A stretch of DNA of 64,000 bases from Salvator merianae (taxonomy: Eukaryota; Chordata; Lepidosauria; Squamata; Teiidae), in assembly GCA_003586115.2 (NCBI GenBank), contig QVOM02000042.1, positions 76,675,636 to 76,739,635 on the forward strand. The letters run 5' to 3'. A program made the translations under genes and the position numbers. The notes below the pieces were generated by a model that saw only the letters and a program-made list of their open reading frames with translations, did no database searches and was not told where the DNA came from. Shown here piece by piece: positions 1 to 17,416 of this stretch (position 1 is its first letter; each line of letters begins with the position of its first letter).

Positions 1-179
1 GGCATGATAATATTAGAAGTTTTGAAAGCTTGCATGGAGTTTTTCCACAGCTATCATGTATTTAAGATTTTTGGGGGACAGGCACTGCCAGCTCATTGTA
101 AGTATGTGCAATATAATGTAATGCAGAAGACCAAAAACCATGAAAAATGTAAACTGAACTGCATTTTAGAGATAGCTGA

Positions 180-440
180 ACGAGTTCATTTTTGAACCAG
201 TTCAGATCTCGCTGGGTTGTTCAACTGGTTTTAACCTGAACCACTACCCACCAATTGAAGGTCCTGGTTCAAACTTGAACTAAACCAGGTTTGCGTTCAG
301 CCTCAGTTGTCCTTAAAAAAAGGCTTTTTCCATTGATTTTCGTAGTTTTATAAAAAAAAAAAAAAGAACAAGTATAAATTGAAAGTTTGATTTGAACCAA
401 ACCACAGTTTTTGAGTTTGTGCACATTTCTACTGTATTTG
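180..440. mobile_element. Remnant of a GAACC-rich DNA element (MITE-like)
   Basis: The stretch repeats GAACCAGTT-type motifs on both strands and ends near 437 in TGTGCACATTTCT, which reverse-complements to an end resembling the AGGGATRTGCAYGAAC terminus of a reptile DNA-element family I remember. Similar sequence occurs at 30700-31449 and 62690-62815. Left end not resolved. Confidence 0.4.
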
Positions 441-539
441 CCATTTTCATTCCTATTCAACTAGTTTAGAAAAATGCTTCTGAAATTTTCTGCAATTCCT
501 TTTCATTTTAATACCATGAATAATTCAATGCCATCCAGT

Positions 540-720
540 GGACTATATTTATTTATTTATTTACTGGATTTTGTACTGCCCTCTTAGTGTAGTCTCAAGT
601 TGGTGTACAATGAAATCAGTTGAACAAAGGAAAAAGGTAAAAATAAATATTGATAGATAAAAATAAGCATGAAAATGAAAATAAACATGCAAATAAGCCT
701 CTTTGAATACAGTCAATATA
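540..720 (-). mobile_element. LINE 3' end fragment (L2-like)
   Basis: A TTTATTTATTTA run followed by a short block with ACTGCCCTCTTAGTG and GGTGTACAATGAAAT resembles the reverse complement of the 3' end of squamate L2-like LINEs. The same arrangement recurs at 16855 and 44090. Confidence 0.5.
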
Positions 721-1239
721 TAGGGTCCCCATTACTCCACAAAGACCTGGGTGAGCAGATGTTATTTCACCAGACATCTGAATGAATCAGCTGTGGATAT
801 CTGGTCATCTCTAACTTCAGATGATTTATGAAAAAACTAAATAGTATAGGTCTCAGTATGCATCAGACAACAGAAAAATGAGAAATAAAAACAGTCAGAT
901 TTCTTAGTAATGGAGATGTTCAGATGCAGGCATAGGAAAGGTAAAACGATAGAGGTGTGTGGAAAGGTTGTGGGGAGAAGGAAAAAAGGAATAGAAAGCG
1001 ATAAAGATCTAATCATTAAAGGTAGATGGATTGGATTGACCTCCCTCCCAGTGACTTTCTTTAATGTTGGGATTGGGATTGATTAGTAGAAGGCAGGGGA
1101 GGTGGGCTGCATAGACCATTGCAAAGGTCTTCTGTAGCTCTTTTATGGCATTAGGAGAGACATGAGCCCATGCATGAATGTGAGGGTCTGCTCTGCAGAA
1201 AAGATCCATTTGTGATGCCTGGTTTGCAAGGGCTGAAAC

Positions 1240-2600
1240 ATTCTCAAGATGTTGTCTAGGTTGTTAAGGGCCACAGCAGCCTTTTCCTCAGAATCCTCTT
1301 CTTCCTCCTCTTCAGGTTGCTGTTTAGACCCTCCTAGTATGAGCTGAGGAACTCTGCTGCCTCTTCACAATGCTCCTTAAGCCATATCCCTCAAGTCTCT
1401 GCGCAGCTGCAACAATAGCTGCCACTTTGACATCTACAGGGGGCAAGAAAATTTTGAACTCCTTCGATGCTTCCTTCCCAGTCTTTGGGGAGTTACTATC
1501 CAGGAAGTCAGCAATATATTCAAAGCACCAGGGAATTTAGTAATGCTTAAATAACTGAGTGATGCCTTGGTCATATGCAGAAAGAAAAAGATGGTATTTG
1601 GTGGCAGGTGCATGAGCAACACCTGAACATGGATTAACATGAGGTCTTCCAGATGTCTTGGTGCATTGTTCAAAGTGAGGAGGTCCCTGAAAGTGATTTT
1701 TCATGTTGTCAAATGCCACTCACTGTCAACAAAGAAACAGTGCTGGAACAAGTCTAACTGCTTTTCCACACGTGCCTTCAGTAGTGTGGACCAAGTAAAC
1801 TGGACCCCGCTAGAACAGATGGGTCCTGGTGTGGAATAAAGTTGTCTGTATTGGGACAGCTTATTCCATTCCCACCCCTGCGTTTCTTCTGAAGCTCAAG
1901 CCAGCTTTGCAGCTAGCACAGGGCACCTCTGAAAACTCTGAAAGCCCAGAGGACCCATTGCCAGATCATGGAGGTGTGCCATCCGCACACCTCTGTGGTC
2001 CAGTATACCATTCCCTAGTACGATGGTAGACATCTCTAAAGAGGTTTTACTGGTAGATCAGACCAGCCTGTGTAAGAAAGACTAGTATGCAACAGACAGC
2101 ATACTGCAGAGAGTGGGGTCTCTCTGAGACCACATCAGCATGTGGAAGGGAGACTCCTAGTACATTTGCTGGTTCAGTCTATCAGCAAGTGCAGAGTTGC
2201 TCTAAGAATGCTGAGCAGGTAACCCAAGTCTTGTTGTTTTCCCTCCAAAGCACTAGGCAGATGGTCCTTATTCTTTCCTTTAGTGCCCTGTGGCTGAGAG
2301 GCTTAGAGAGCAACATGGGCTTGATAATGCACCTACCAGATGTTTTGGAGCCCAGCAGCATTCTCAGGTGGTCTTCAGCTGCCTTGAAGGAACCCTTTCT
2401 TCTTTGTTGAGGAGCATCTTGACTGACATGTGTTTTTAAAATAAGACCATCTCATCGTCACTGAAGACCTGGTCAGGGAGGTAGCCTTTCACAGCTGTCA
2501 GGTCCTTGAGTTGCACCAGAAACCTTGGTGCTGCTGCTTCATCTGCTATTTTGACGTTGTGTGGACCAAATTTCTTTTTGAAGTTAGAAACATAAGAAGT
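1240..2600 (-). pseudogene. Tigger/pogo-type DNA transposase relic
   Basis: Minus-strand frames reconstruct a broken CENP-B-like DDE transposase. About 2570-2440 reads QLKDLTAVKGYLPDQVFS then DDEMVLF, matching the family's GYLPEQVFN-DETGLFWK. About 2400-2200 resembles the PRALKG--WR-N region with several stops. About 1690-1530 carries LLTLNNAPRHLEDLM and, in another frame, AYDQGITQLFKHY, matching the LL-DNAP-H and MDQG motifs. An acidic Glu-rich C-terminal stretch follows near 1310. Stops, frame changes and loss of the middle Asp (Asn instead) show it is dead. It lies in a GSR intron. No terminal repeats were located. Confidence 0.8.
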
Positions 2601-2710
2601 GCCCCACTGAATTGGATCATCTAGTCTACTAGCCTGTTATCTCAGTGGCCAGCCAACTGCACCAGAAAGCCCATCAGCAGGATGTGAGCACACAGCTTGC
2701 TCTGCTCACC
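2588..2710 (-). mobile_element. CR1-like LINE 3' fragment
   Basis: Read on the minus strand this contains TGGCCACTGAGATAACAGGC, a short linker and CCAATTCAGTGGGGC, then ends in TTATGTTTC. It matches fragments at 31925-32090 and 43140-43225 in the same relative order. Confidence 0.55.
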
Positions 2711-3067
2711 GTCATTTGGAGCTCTTGTTGGTGAGAAACCTTCCTGCAGCCAAGATGCTCAGGACAGGTGCCTGTAGATGATGACAGCTTTGTGGGTGAT
2801 CATTCTGGATGTGTTGATGCAACCACCATTTTAAAGTTTTCTCTGTATTCATTCCTGCTTAACCTACCTTCCACAGGGAGTGCTAAGGATAAAATGAAAC
2901 AGGGCAGGACACATGCGCTTAAACTTACTAAATGCAGCGATTCATGACTGTAGCTGTGTGGAAGAAGTAATGCAGTTATAGTTGGAACCATGCTGCTTTC
3001 CTTTAGTAATTCATGTGGAACCAGTAGTACTCTGTGCTTCTTTTGTCCAGACTTCATCAATGAATGA

Positions 3068-5741
<2,674 letters not shown>

Positions 5742-5875
5742 CTGAAGCTATAGCTACCTATGGAAGAGAGAATGTGAAAATCTATACTACTTCCTTCACC
5801 CCAATGTACCATTCTGTAACTAAGAGGAAAACAAAATGTGTAATGAAACTGGTCTGTGCCAATAAACAGGAGAAG
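5742..5875 (+). CDS. GSR: GSR, penultimate coding exon
   Basis: The exon has an acceptor AG at 5740-5741 and a donor GT at 5876-5877. It is 134 nt: two bases complete a split Ala codon, then 44 full codons follow, ending in phase 0. The translation runs from [14 protein letters not shown] through [19 protein letters not shown] to CANKQEK and matches the dimerisation domain of vertebrate glutathione reductase. It joins in frame to the terminal exon at 6518. No stop or frameshift is seen. The intron before it (3234-5741) holds a TG microsatellite and no coding sequence that I recognise. Confidence 0.96.
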
Positions 5876-6475
5876 GTGAGCAAAGAAAGCTGCATTAAGA
5901 CTTCTTTTGAGTAAAAGCAGCAAACAAACCTCCATGTGTATAGAGTTTAAGTTTGTTGTTACTCTAGGATTTAATCATCATTTGTTTTCATTAGTTTTCA
6001 CCTGCTTTGTTTTGTTACCTCTCCTGGAACCTAGAGCAAAGAATAAGTAATAAATAGTAAAATATTTGTTTACAGAACGTAAGAGCTCCAGGCAGTATGC
6101 AGTACCCTTCTTCTCTCTATTTTATCCCCAACCTGTGGGTCAAGTTAGCCTTAAGAGGCAGTGATTGGCCCCAGCATACCCAGAGCTTTCACGGTGGGAA
6201 TTTGAACCAAGGGACTCCTGGGCCTTAGCTTAGCATTGCACTACCATAGCTATTTTAAAAACAAAAACATTTAAACTCAGTATATTGAAGGTAGAAATTT
6301 AGGACAGTAACACTACACTGTGAGCTTTAATATGTTGACAGTTCCCAATTTCATTGTCCCTACATTTCTCAGTTCTGATGGAGAATGAAAAAACTGCATC
6401 CGGGTTTTTTTTTCCTAATGTGAAAAGAAAAAAATGTTTTGTAAGGTTCTGTATTAGCGCTTAGATCTACATTGA

Positions 6476-6667
<192 letters not shown>

Positions 6668-6865
6668 GGATTTGCTTGTGATACTGCCAAAGATCTGTGC
6701 CTCTGACAAAAAGCATTTTATTGCTTTTTTAAAACTGTTACTGATGTATGATGAAAACATATAAACGCTGCAAAAAAACAAACAACCCCAAAAACCCCCT
6801 AGAGATCTAAATGTTCTTAACATGGAAAGACATTAAAAAAAATAAAGTGGTTTTAACTTAGTGGC
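6668..6865 (+). promoter_or_regulatory. GSR: GSR 3' untranslated region and poly(A) signal
   Basis: The sequence after the GSR stop is A-rich and carries a canonical AATAAA at 6841-6846. The cleavage site is inferred 15-25 nt further on, so the right boundary is approximate. The short length, about 200 nt, is inferred from this first canonical signal only. Other AATAAA motifs further right (for example near 7840) cannot be excluded as distal sites. Confidence 0.7.
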
Positions 6866-7655
6866 TCTGAGTAATGTAATTCTTCTGCAAAGAACTGTGC
6901 TAGCTACAATACAAGAACAGATGGGGTTGTTTAGTATTAGAGGTGGGTTAAGAAAGTAGCTCTGTGACCAATTTGAGGTGCCTAACTTTTTAAAAACAGC
7001 AACACAGCTGTTTTTTTCACCAGGGAAAGCAATTGGGAGAAAGGTAGATCAATCCTTTTGCAGGTTGGGTGTACTGAGGCAGCACTGCAAAGCAGTGCCT
7101 AGCCCATTTCTGTGTGCCTAGGTACAATCTTTGGATAACAAGATCATCTTTTCACTGTTGCAAACTGGGGCAAAATGCAAACCATGCTTCCCCAGTAGTG
7201 GTGGGTGGGGCAGATGCAAATAAAACTAAGTTGCACCTTGGATTAGAAGAGGCAGTGCTAATGGTTAAGTGAGACATAAAGCTAAAACTCTACCTAAAAC
7301 GACATGAAAATAGCCCCACTAAACTTCATGGATTATAATCACATTAGCCAATTTTGAACTGAAATTTACAAAGGGCGAGTGGAACAGAGGACTCAAGACC
7401 TGAGATCCTAAATGGGGGTAACTGCTGCCAGTTTTGTTCTTATAGGACCATCTGTCCCAATTTTCTGCATCCCTACTGCATACATGTTGAGACTGAGAGC
7501 AAGTTTTTTTTCCAGTAGTTGTGTCTTTGTAAAGAAAATCCATAAAATGATTGCCAAATATTTAATGCCCACCCCCAACAGGCAAGGCCATATTCTGACA
7601 ACAGGTATTTATTAACCTACCCAATGAGTAACGCATGCAAGACAAATTATTTATC
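6866..7655. other. GSR-PPP2CB tail-to-tail intergenic gap
   Basis: About 0.8 kb separates the inferred 3' ends of GSR (+) and PPP2CB (-). I see no exon and no trace of UBXN8, the gene that sits between GSR and PPP2CB in human as I recall it. The sequence is ordinary AT-rich DNA without a repeat I can name. Confidence 0.6.
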
Positions 7656-7678
7656 TAATTGGAGTAATGATCTGCAAG

Positions 7679-8228
7679 TTTATTTGTTCAAATACATCAA
7701 ATAAGATGCAAGCACTTTGACAAATATACAGAAAAATGTAGGATCAACACATAACAGTAATCTAGTTTAAATGGTGGGAAAGCGTATGACAACATACTCC
7801 CAAGAGGAACTTCCTTCTCTCCAGTTAAGTTACTTATGTCAATAAAATAGAGGGCAATAGGCATAAGAGGGGCGTTAGTTTGTGCATTTTCTTAAACTTC
7901 AAAACGTTAATACATGCCAGTTAAACACTACAACTAAAATGTACAAGTAAGCATGAAAGGGAGATGAGTGTTAGTTATCGTTTGTCTTTGAACAGTCCAG
8001 AAGAAAACAATTACTACAGTTACAGCAGGCAAACTGGCTGTTGGACTGATTAGTGCGTTGAAGTCAGTCTTGAAGTTGTGCTCAAAAGCTCATCATCCTC
8101 GTTATGGCACAGTTTGGTCCATGAAGAGGTTTTATGCTGAGACAGACCTCAACTTTAAACAAATTGTTGCTTTTCCAAAACTGCCAGGTATACTACTACT
8201 GACCAAGGCCAGGCTGAAGAGGAGACAT
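7679..8228 (-). promoter_or_regulatory. PPP2CB: PPP2CB 3' untranslated region and poly(A) signal
   Basis: On the minus strand this follows the TAA stop of PPP2CB (8229-8231). A canonical AATAAA on the minus strand lies at 7679-7684, giving a 3' UTR of roughly 0.55 kb. A second one at about 7608-7613 could serve as an alternative. The region has no open frame of note. The boundary is inferred from the signal only. Confidence 0.6.
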
Positions 8229-8301
8229 TTATAGGAAGTAGTCTGGGGTACGTCGAGTAACGTGAGGCTCTCCGCGGCGAGGTGCTGGATCAAACTGAAG
8301 A
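8229..8301 (-). CDS. PPP2CB: PPP2CB exon 7 (C-terminal tail, stop codon)
   Basis: This is the terminal coding exon of the protein phosphatase 2A catalytic subunit. The acceptor AG is at 8302-8303 on the minus strand. The exon completes a split Phe codon, then encodes [18 protein letters not shown] and the invariant PDYFL tail followed by TAA. In PP2A the last Leu is carboxymethylated by LCMT1 and reversed by PME-1, and the Tyr two residues before it can be phosphorylated; both control which B-type regulatory subunit binds (established knowledge). The tail is complete and unchanged. Confidence 0.97.
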
Positions 8302-9154
8302 CTGTGAGGGAAAGAGAAGTTAAGGGCTTCGCCTTCAACGACTGCATTTTTATTCAAAATGCTCTACACAAATCTTTTTCTCTAACCCTCACCTTCGTAT
8401 GTGCTTCTCTTGGTGCTAGCCATCAAGTATATGTATTTGTTTATATTATTCTTATGCTGCCTTCCACCACATGGTCCCAACACAAAATATAAGATCATTT
8501 TTAAAATAAATACATTTTAAAAGAACAAGAACCAAAATAAAACACATGAAAACCCCAAAGACATTTCTAAGAAAATAAAAGAAAAATTAAAACTTTTCAG
8601 CATCACCAGAACTGCCAGAGTCCCATTTGTCTGGGAACTTAAATATGAGCTGAAAGCTGTACAACAAACTCTGCCCCCAGATGATGTCAAATTACAACTT
8701 GCATGATGCTCAGGTGGCAGGATGACTGTTCCTAAATGATACTTGAGATCATGGAAATCGTAGTCTAACAAGATCTAGAGGCATACTAGTTGAGGAATGT
8801 TGCTGCACAGAGAAACTGATGAGACCAAGACAGAAGTACTATACTTAGAAGCTTTAGCAAAACTGAATCACAAAACTACTCTTTTCTATGCAGTGCAAAC
8901 AGTTATTTGTGTCTGACTTACACTGGAGTGAGAAAGTAACAATACTGCTTTGTGATCTTTAAGTAAGTTTGTTCTGAAACTGCACTTTCTATTTTCCAAC
9001 ATATAGGTTTTATTAAAATGTTATCTTTGTATGTCTTTAGAAACTACATTGTAATGGGTGCTTCATGTAAAGACTACATCAACCTTAATGCAACAAAAAA
9101 GAACTGCCTCCTCTGCCTTCCCATTTTTAAAAAAAATAAATCAAGTTTTCTTAC
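8302..9154 (-). other. PPP2CB: PPP2CB intron 6
   Basis: About 0.85 kb of AT-rich intron. A LINE-tail-like patch (TGCTGCCTTCCACCACATGG then A/T-rich) is at about 8450-8520. Nothing else is recognised. Confidence 0.6.
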
Positions 9155-9273
9155 AAGGAATATTTTAAAGTGTCATCTAGTTCCATGATAGCAGCCTGGT
9201 TCCCACAGCGGTAACAGTAATTGGGTGCACTGAAAATGGTGACCACATTCCGATCATGACACCAGTTGTAACC
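9155..9273 (-). CDS. PPP2CB: PPP2CB exon 6
   Basis: The exon is 119 nt (39 codons plus two bases of a Phe codon) with minus-strand GT donor at 9153-9154 and AG acceptor at 9274-9275. It encodes [20 protein letters not shown] and [25 protein letters not shown] is a conserved phosphoprotein-phosphatase motif close to the active site, and YRCG is characteristic of PP2A. The phase joins exon 5 and exon 7 exactly. Confidence 0.97.
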
Positions 9274-9411
9274 CTGTAGTGGGAAAGAGATGATTTTAGA
9301 TGGAAGTTCAACATGACACTATTTAAAATGTATGACTAGTTTAAAACCCATGAGCCCAGCAAGCCTACAGTACCTGGCAAGGCATCCTGGAAGCACAGAG
9401 GAACTTGATGT

Positions 9412-9718
9412 GGGCCTGTTCACACTTAATTGCTAGTGACTGTCTGCATGCTCTCTAGCACAGCGTGTCCACACTCCATGGCGGCTGCAGCACCCAGGAG
9501 CATCTGCAGCCACTCCTGAATGCTACTAACTGCACACTGTGTTCTGCTCACCATGGCAACAGCTGCTGTCATGGCGAGCAGGCATACATTCACACTGCAA
9601 GTGCTGGCGGTCTGGTACAGGGCCATTCTAGTACTCGCAGTGCAAATGTCCACCGCACTGCTGGGTCTTGACCAGGTTATAATTATACCATTCTGACTTG
9701 GTCAGTATGAAAAGGCCC
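9412..9718. mobile_element. hAT-like MITE, family 1, copy A
   Basis: It begins GGGCCTGTTCACACTTA and ends AGTATGAAAAGGCCC, imperfect terminal inverted repeats. The internal segment CAAGTGCTGGCGGTCTGG also occurs in the copy at 22886-23675, which has an 8-bp target duplication. It lies in PPP2CB intron 5. Confidence 0.65.
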
Positions 9719-12319
<2,601 letters not shown>

Positions 12320-12490
12320 CCGCTTCTTTGTCCAAGACACTTCCCAACTGCACAAGGAAGCTCATCAGCAAGGCGGAAGCTCACAGCTTGCTGGTTTTCA
12401 GAGGTAAACCGATAAAATAGACTGGAAGGGAGCTCTGAGCTCTTTGGGGAAAATGTAGGGTATAAATGTAATAAATAAACAAACAAACAA
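12320..12490 (-). mobile_element. CR1-like 3' fragment next to a LINE tail
   Basis: CCAACTGCACAAGGAAGCTC, then ATCAGCAAGGCGGAAG, resembles the 2640-2700 fragment. It is followed by TAGGGTATAAATG and an (AAAC)n run at 12476-12491, a LINE-tail pattern. Orientation and boundaries are approximate. Confidence 0.4.
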
Positions 12491-12880
12491 ACACTGCAGC
12501 GTTTTATGTGCTGTACTAGAAAATAGTCAAGTTCAGGCAATAGACCTGAAAAGGCAATGCTAGAACACCTAAGGGTGCAGGACTGTGGCTACCTCCAATG
12601 TCCCTGAGCATGCCAAGCCCTGCCTGTTCCATCCCACAATCTGGCTTTCAAAGATGTTCCAGAGACAGCAACCACCTCCACTTCAGGCCTCCCTGTCCAA
12701 TGAGGGTCAGCTGTGACCTTTGCAGGAAAATGATCTTGTACAGATATCTCAATTCCTCATTAAAACGCCCCACTTCCAGGCACTGTTCTTGTTTTAGTGA
12801 GTTTCTGTAAACTTGTTTTTACTGTTGTAACCCACTCCGAGACCTTCGGGTTTAGGGTGGGATAAAAATACAAAAAAATA

Positions 12881-13062
12881 AGGCCCTTTCTGCACTTGGC
12901 CTTATTGTGGATTATATCCCAGAATAGGGACCTGCTATCCACACGCTAGTGCAAACTATGAAAGGTCTTGCCCAGGGCCTACCATAGTCTGCACTAGCAT
13001 GCAGATGGCAGGTCCCTATTCTGAGATATAATCTGGAATATGTCCAAGTGCAGAAAGGGCCT
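12881..13062. mobile_element. Palindromic fold-back MITE, family 2
   Basis: This 182-bp element begins AGGCCCTTTCTGCACTTGG and ends with its inverse. The arms stay complementary for about 55 bp (including the ATTATATC and AGAATAGGGACCTG blocks) around a short centre. A LINE tail lies immediately left (12810-12880). It can fold into a hairpin over most of its length. Confidence 0.8.
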
Positions 13063-15097
13063 AAATGTCTGAACATGCCTAAGGTAGCTGTCCAAATATG
13101 AGGCAAATTAGTATGATAATTGGAGGTTCCAGTTGCACAAATGTCTAGAGAAAAAACAGCGAAATCTCAGCTTCTCAGAAGGGTTTATCTTGCTCTCTGA
13201 AAACCCTAGCCACTTTCTAAGTTATAAGACATCAATCCTGTTAAACATTAATGTTAGCTAACCAGTGACATTGCCTGTATGTATCAAAAACAACAGTTCA
13301 GAATTTAATAAAGCAACCAATAATTTGCTTAACATTTTTACTCATGCTAATATAATAAACTGTAAGAACAGAAAATGAGATCTGTTTTCTAGTAACCAAA
13401 ACAAACAAATCATACTGAAAATTATGTATGTACTGGTCAACTAGCTGACTACACACCACAGCTGAAAAATAGGGCTGAAAAAGAGCACAACATCTAGATA
13501 ACGTATGTGTCTCACAACAGCTAAAAACAACATTTCTGCTTTTCTCACACGCCATTACTATATAATCCAATACAAATTTGATCTAAGACTAAAGTTTTTA
13601 AATCTGCCAACTACAAAATTATACAACACAATCATAATACTGTCTGTAAAAAAGCAATCAAAGCGATGAATACATGGAAAAGAAACAACCTGACACTTCT
13701 AGACAAAATAACAGCCATAAAAATGAAGACAGAGCCAAAAATTAAAATTTCTGTACTCTTTTCAGACAACTTATTTTGCTATACATACAGAATAACTTGA
13801 GAAATGGGAGAACACATTGATGAATTATGTGTTTCAAAGGAAAAAAATCCTACAGTCAGTAAACTCTTGCTATCTCGGAAAATGATAAAAGCGCGCTGGG
13901 GGTATGCACCACTTATTAATTATTATGAAGCATTTCAAATGCAACATGTGCTTTTTTCCATATTCAGAGCAAGGAAATGACTTAACCACAAGTATCATGA
14001 AGCCTCTGACCTTTTACTATTATTTTTTATTTAAAACCTCAAGTGATAATGCCAAGAAATTCACCAATCCATTATTACAGAGCACTTACCAAATACAGCA
14101 TAAACGGAAACACAAATTTCTCCCACATGTTTTTCCCTCTAAGCTCACAGGGCCCTAAGATCATACCTCACATCAGATTGGCAGAAACTGCACAGCAAGA
14201 ACGTAACTTATTAAAGATTTTTACTTGGATGACAAAAAAATACAATTTAAGAAGAACAGCACCTGTATAATAAGAATTGGATGAAAATCAAAGTGATTAC
14301 ACACTAGCTAGGTGCCAAGGGAACTAAAATAGCCATACAAGAGAACTAGCAGAGTTTGAAAAAAGATAGCATACATTAATTTCAGCTCAAAGAGGACAAG
14401 CAGTCTTATTATATAGTATTTTGAACATGAAATGAAGGACAGATAGGATTAAAAACATCCTGCGAAATGGATTTGAATACCACTTTTACACAAGATGGGT
14501 GTGGGAAAAGAAAGTAGCAAGTGAAAAGGTTCTCTTAGTGCAAAAGAAAAGGAAGTCATCTAAAAATTATACAGAGATGGTATCATACCTCTCTTCTCTT
14601 GCTAAAGTGCTAAGAAATACATTGCTCACTTACTGGCATAACTGCCAGAAAGTGGATATACATTACCGTATTATGGTGGTTGTGTAAGTCAGTCAAGACA
14701 TTCTGGTCCCAGGTAAAATATGGAAGTGAACAGAATTTTAAATGCAAAAATAATTTTTCCCCCTAAGTTTTGCCTATTACACTCATACAGAAAAATTACC
14801 ATGGGGTCCAGAACAAGGATCTTCTTAATTTGATACTTTTTGCAGCCAAATCAGTAATTGCTAGTAATTAGAAAGAACAGAAATTGCTGAACCTACAGCA
14901 GTGGTGTCAAAAACTTTGGGTTTGTGATGAATGAACTCTTAACCTATCAGGTAAAGAAGATGATAGATATAACTCCAAAACAGACTTTTCAGGGTGTGTG
15001 GTTTCCGTTGTTTAAAAAACAACAACCCAGTATTACAGGAACAATACTAACACAACTGTCTTTAAGACTATTACTGAAATAGAGAAAATTATGGTAT
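13063..15097 (-). other. PPP2CB: PPP2CB intron 4, middle part
   Basis: AT-rich intron with short open frames only. Nothing recognised. Confidence 0.5.
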
Positions 15098-15403
15098 AAG
15101 AAGAAGAAGAAGAAGAAGAAGAACTTGGTTTTTATACCCCGCTTTTCTCGGCTGAAGCTGACTCAAAGCGGCTTACAAGGTTATTTTTTCGCCCGAAGGC
15201 TTACATCTGTCTATCTTCCGCATCACACAATGTGATGCTCCCTATTCATCTACTTGCAATTACTTGCTTTTGAACAGCTAGGCTGGCTGGAGATAGAGGC
15301 CAGTAGAGGGCGCTCATCCCCTCTACACGGCAGACAGGGGTCTCGAACTCCGATCCTCCTATTGAAAGATCAGTGCCTTAGCTTCTGCGCCACCATGCCT
15401 CCA
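15098..15403 (-). mobile_element. tRNA-derived SINE, copy 1
   Basis: On the minus strand it starts near 15403 with a GGTGGCGCAGAAGCTAAGGC-type box A and a later GGAGTTCGAGAC-type box B, as in a tRNA-derived pol III promoter. The body shares GCCAGTAGAGGGCGCTCAT and the CTCAAAGCGGCTTACAAG block with the copy at 24806-25109. It ends in a LINE-like tail (GGGGTATAAAAACCAAG) and a (TTC)n tract, seen here as AAG repeats at 15098-15122. Confidence 0.85.
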
Positions 15404-15749
15404 GATTTAAGGTCAATCATGCCAGATTTCAGAACCTAGTTGAGTTCAAAAAGTTTTATCGTGTTTCTCAGAATGATGAAGCTGTAGAAGTATACTTTCA
15501 TGAAATAATAACATTAATTTTTTTAAAAAGTCTGGTGACTGAAGCACTTTAAATAAGAGTGTTTTAAATAAATTAATCTGAATCGCATGGTACTGTCCTT
15601 TTGCTTACTTACTGCATTGATTTGCTTCAGATCTGATATTCTGTCTTACATTTAGCACTCATTTTACTGTTCCCTATCAAAAGGAAGCCTGAAAAAGAAG
15701 CACCACCTAGCCCTGTCCAACCTTAAAAAACTAAGTCAGGAAAGACTCA

Positions 15750-15905
15750 GGCCCCTTCTGCACTGAGCCTTATTCCCAATTATACCCTGGAATAGGGACC
15801 TGCCATTTGCATGTTAGTGGGGCCTGCTGTAGTCTGCATTAGCGCATGGATGGCAGGCCCTTAATCTGGGATATAATCCAGAATAAGGTCCAGTGCAGAG
15901 AGGGA
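15750..15905. mobile_element. Fold-back MITE, family 2, second copy
   Basis: It starts GGCCCCTTCTGCACTGAGCC and ends with GGTCCAGTGCAGAGAGGG. Internal blocks GGAATAGGGACCTGCCAT and ATATAATCCAGAATA match the element at 12881-13062. The arms are less perfect, so it looks older. Confidence 0.75.
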
Positions 15906-16057
15906 GCAGCTGCTACTTGGATGGGAGTACATCAAGAAATCCCAGGAATGAAAGATTGCCTAGAAAGTCTTAAAAATCTTGGAAAAGGCAGTATTTGCAT
16001 ATTGTTTTCAAGACAACTACATGCCCATGGCCATCTGATAACTTTTGAGTTAAACTA

Positions 16058-16285
<228 letters not shown>

Positions 16286-16854
16286 TTACAATTATGACCC
16301 CCAACATTAAAATGTTCACAATTCACAAAAAAATTAAATCAAGTTTCACATATAAAAACTAATACTGCAGCAGTATGACATCAGTACAAGAAAGTACAGA
16401 AATATATACACTAGCAAAACAAAACATAAATTGATTACCCCTTCTCTTTGAATATTACTAATTTTATAGATGTCAATCTTTTTATTAAATAAACCCACGT
16501 ACATACCCAATGCCATATCATTTTGAATCCTGAATTATACAGAAAGCAATAGAAAGGTGTTTATTTTTTGCACAGTAACCCCCCCCCCCATTCTTCTAAG
16601 TGGCTTTTTATTTAACTATGGATAAACAAGATCAGTGCTCTTAAACAGTTATGTAATTCCACATTTAATATGTCTAATGCCTGTTTCCGCTTGGAAATGC
16701 ATACATCATACAGCAATTTATCCTATATCTCACCGCATCCCAACATTAAAAAATTATATATATGTGAACCCAGTTATTAATTTAGATTTTTTAGCTGCTT
16801 TCAGATCAAGCCAAATAATGCTTTGTTATGAGGTAGGAATATAAATCTATTTAT

Positions 16855-17200
16855 TTACTAGTTGCATTTCTATCCCGCCCATACCTGAAGGTGTCTAGGC
16901 AGGTAACAACAATAAAAACACAATAAAAACGGACATGTTAAAAACAATGACAGTGCATGAACAAGGGGAGGGAAAGCTGTCAGTCAGCCAAAGGCCAGGG
17001 TAAACACACTGTCTTCAAAGATTTTCTGAACCTATGACGTGAGGGTGCCTGACGCACCTCAAGAGGGAGACTACTCCATAGTCTGGGGGCTACTACTGAG
17101 AAGACCCTAACATGGGTTCCCACCCTCTTAACCTCGGAGGGTGGTGATAAATCAGGATGGCCATTTAAAAAATATTATCTGCAGAGAGATGCCAAAGCAG
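16855..17200 (-). mobile_element. L2-like LINE 3' fragment
   Basis: TTTATTTACTAGTTG and TATCCCGCCCATACC resemble the reverse complement of a LINE tail. The block that follows (GAGGGAGACTACTCCATAG, then GAGAAGACCCTAACATGGG and the GGGTTCCCACCCTCTT segment) is one I remember as common in squamate LINE 3' regions. It lies in PPP2CB intron 3. Confidence 0.6.
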
Positions 17201-17416
17201 GATACCAAGCCACTGTTTAGTTTGTATTAAATACAATTTATTAGGTTTATATATAATATCCCTAATAAAGTATATGGAACACCTATTTCCCTCAGCTGAG
17301 AAAATCCTCTTTATGTTTTATCTGTGACTCTTGCTACTTCAAGGGCAGCTCTGCTGTGCATGTTCTCAAAAGAGTTTTCAAAAGCAGAACACTAGTAGTC
17401 CAGGCCAGAGACTTCA

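Noticed and set aside
6866..7655. UBXN8 expected between GSR and PPP2CB
   Set aside because: No exon-like sequence is found in the gap, which is too short for the gene.
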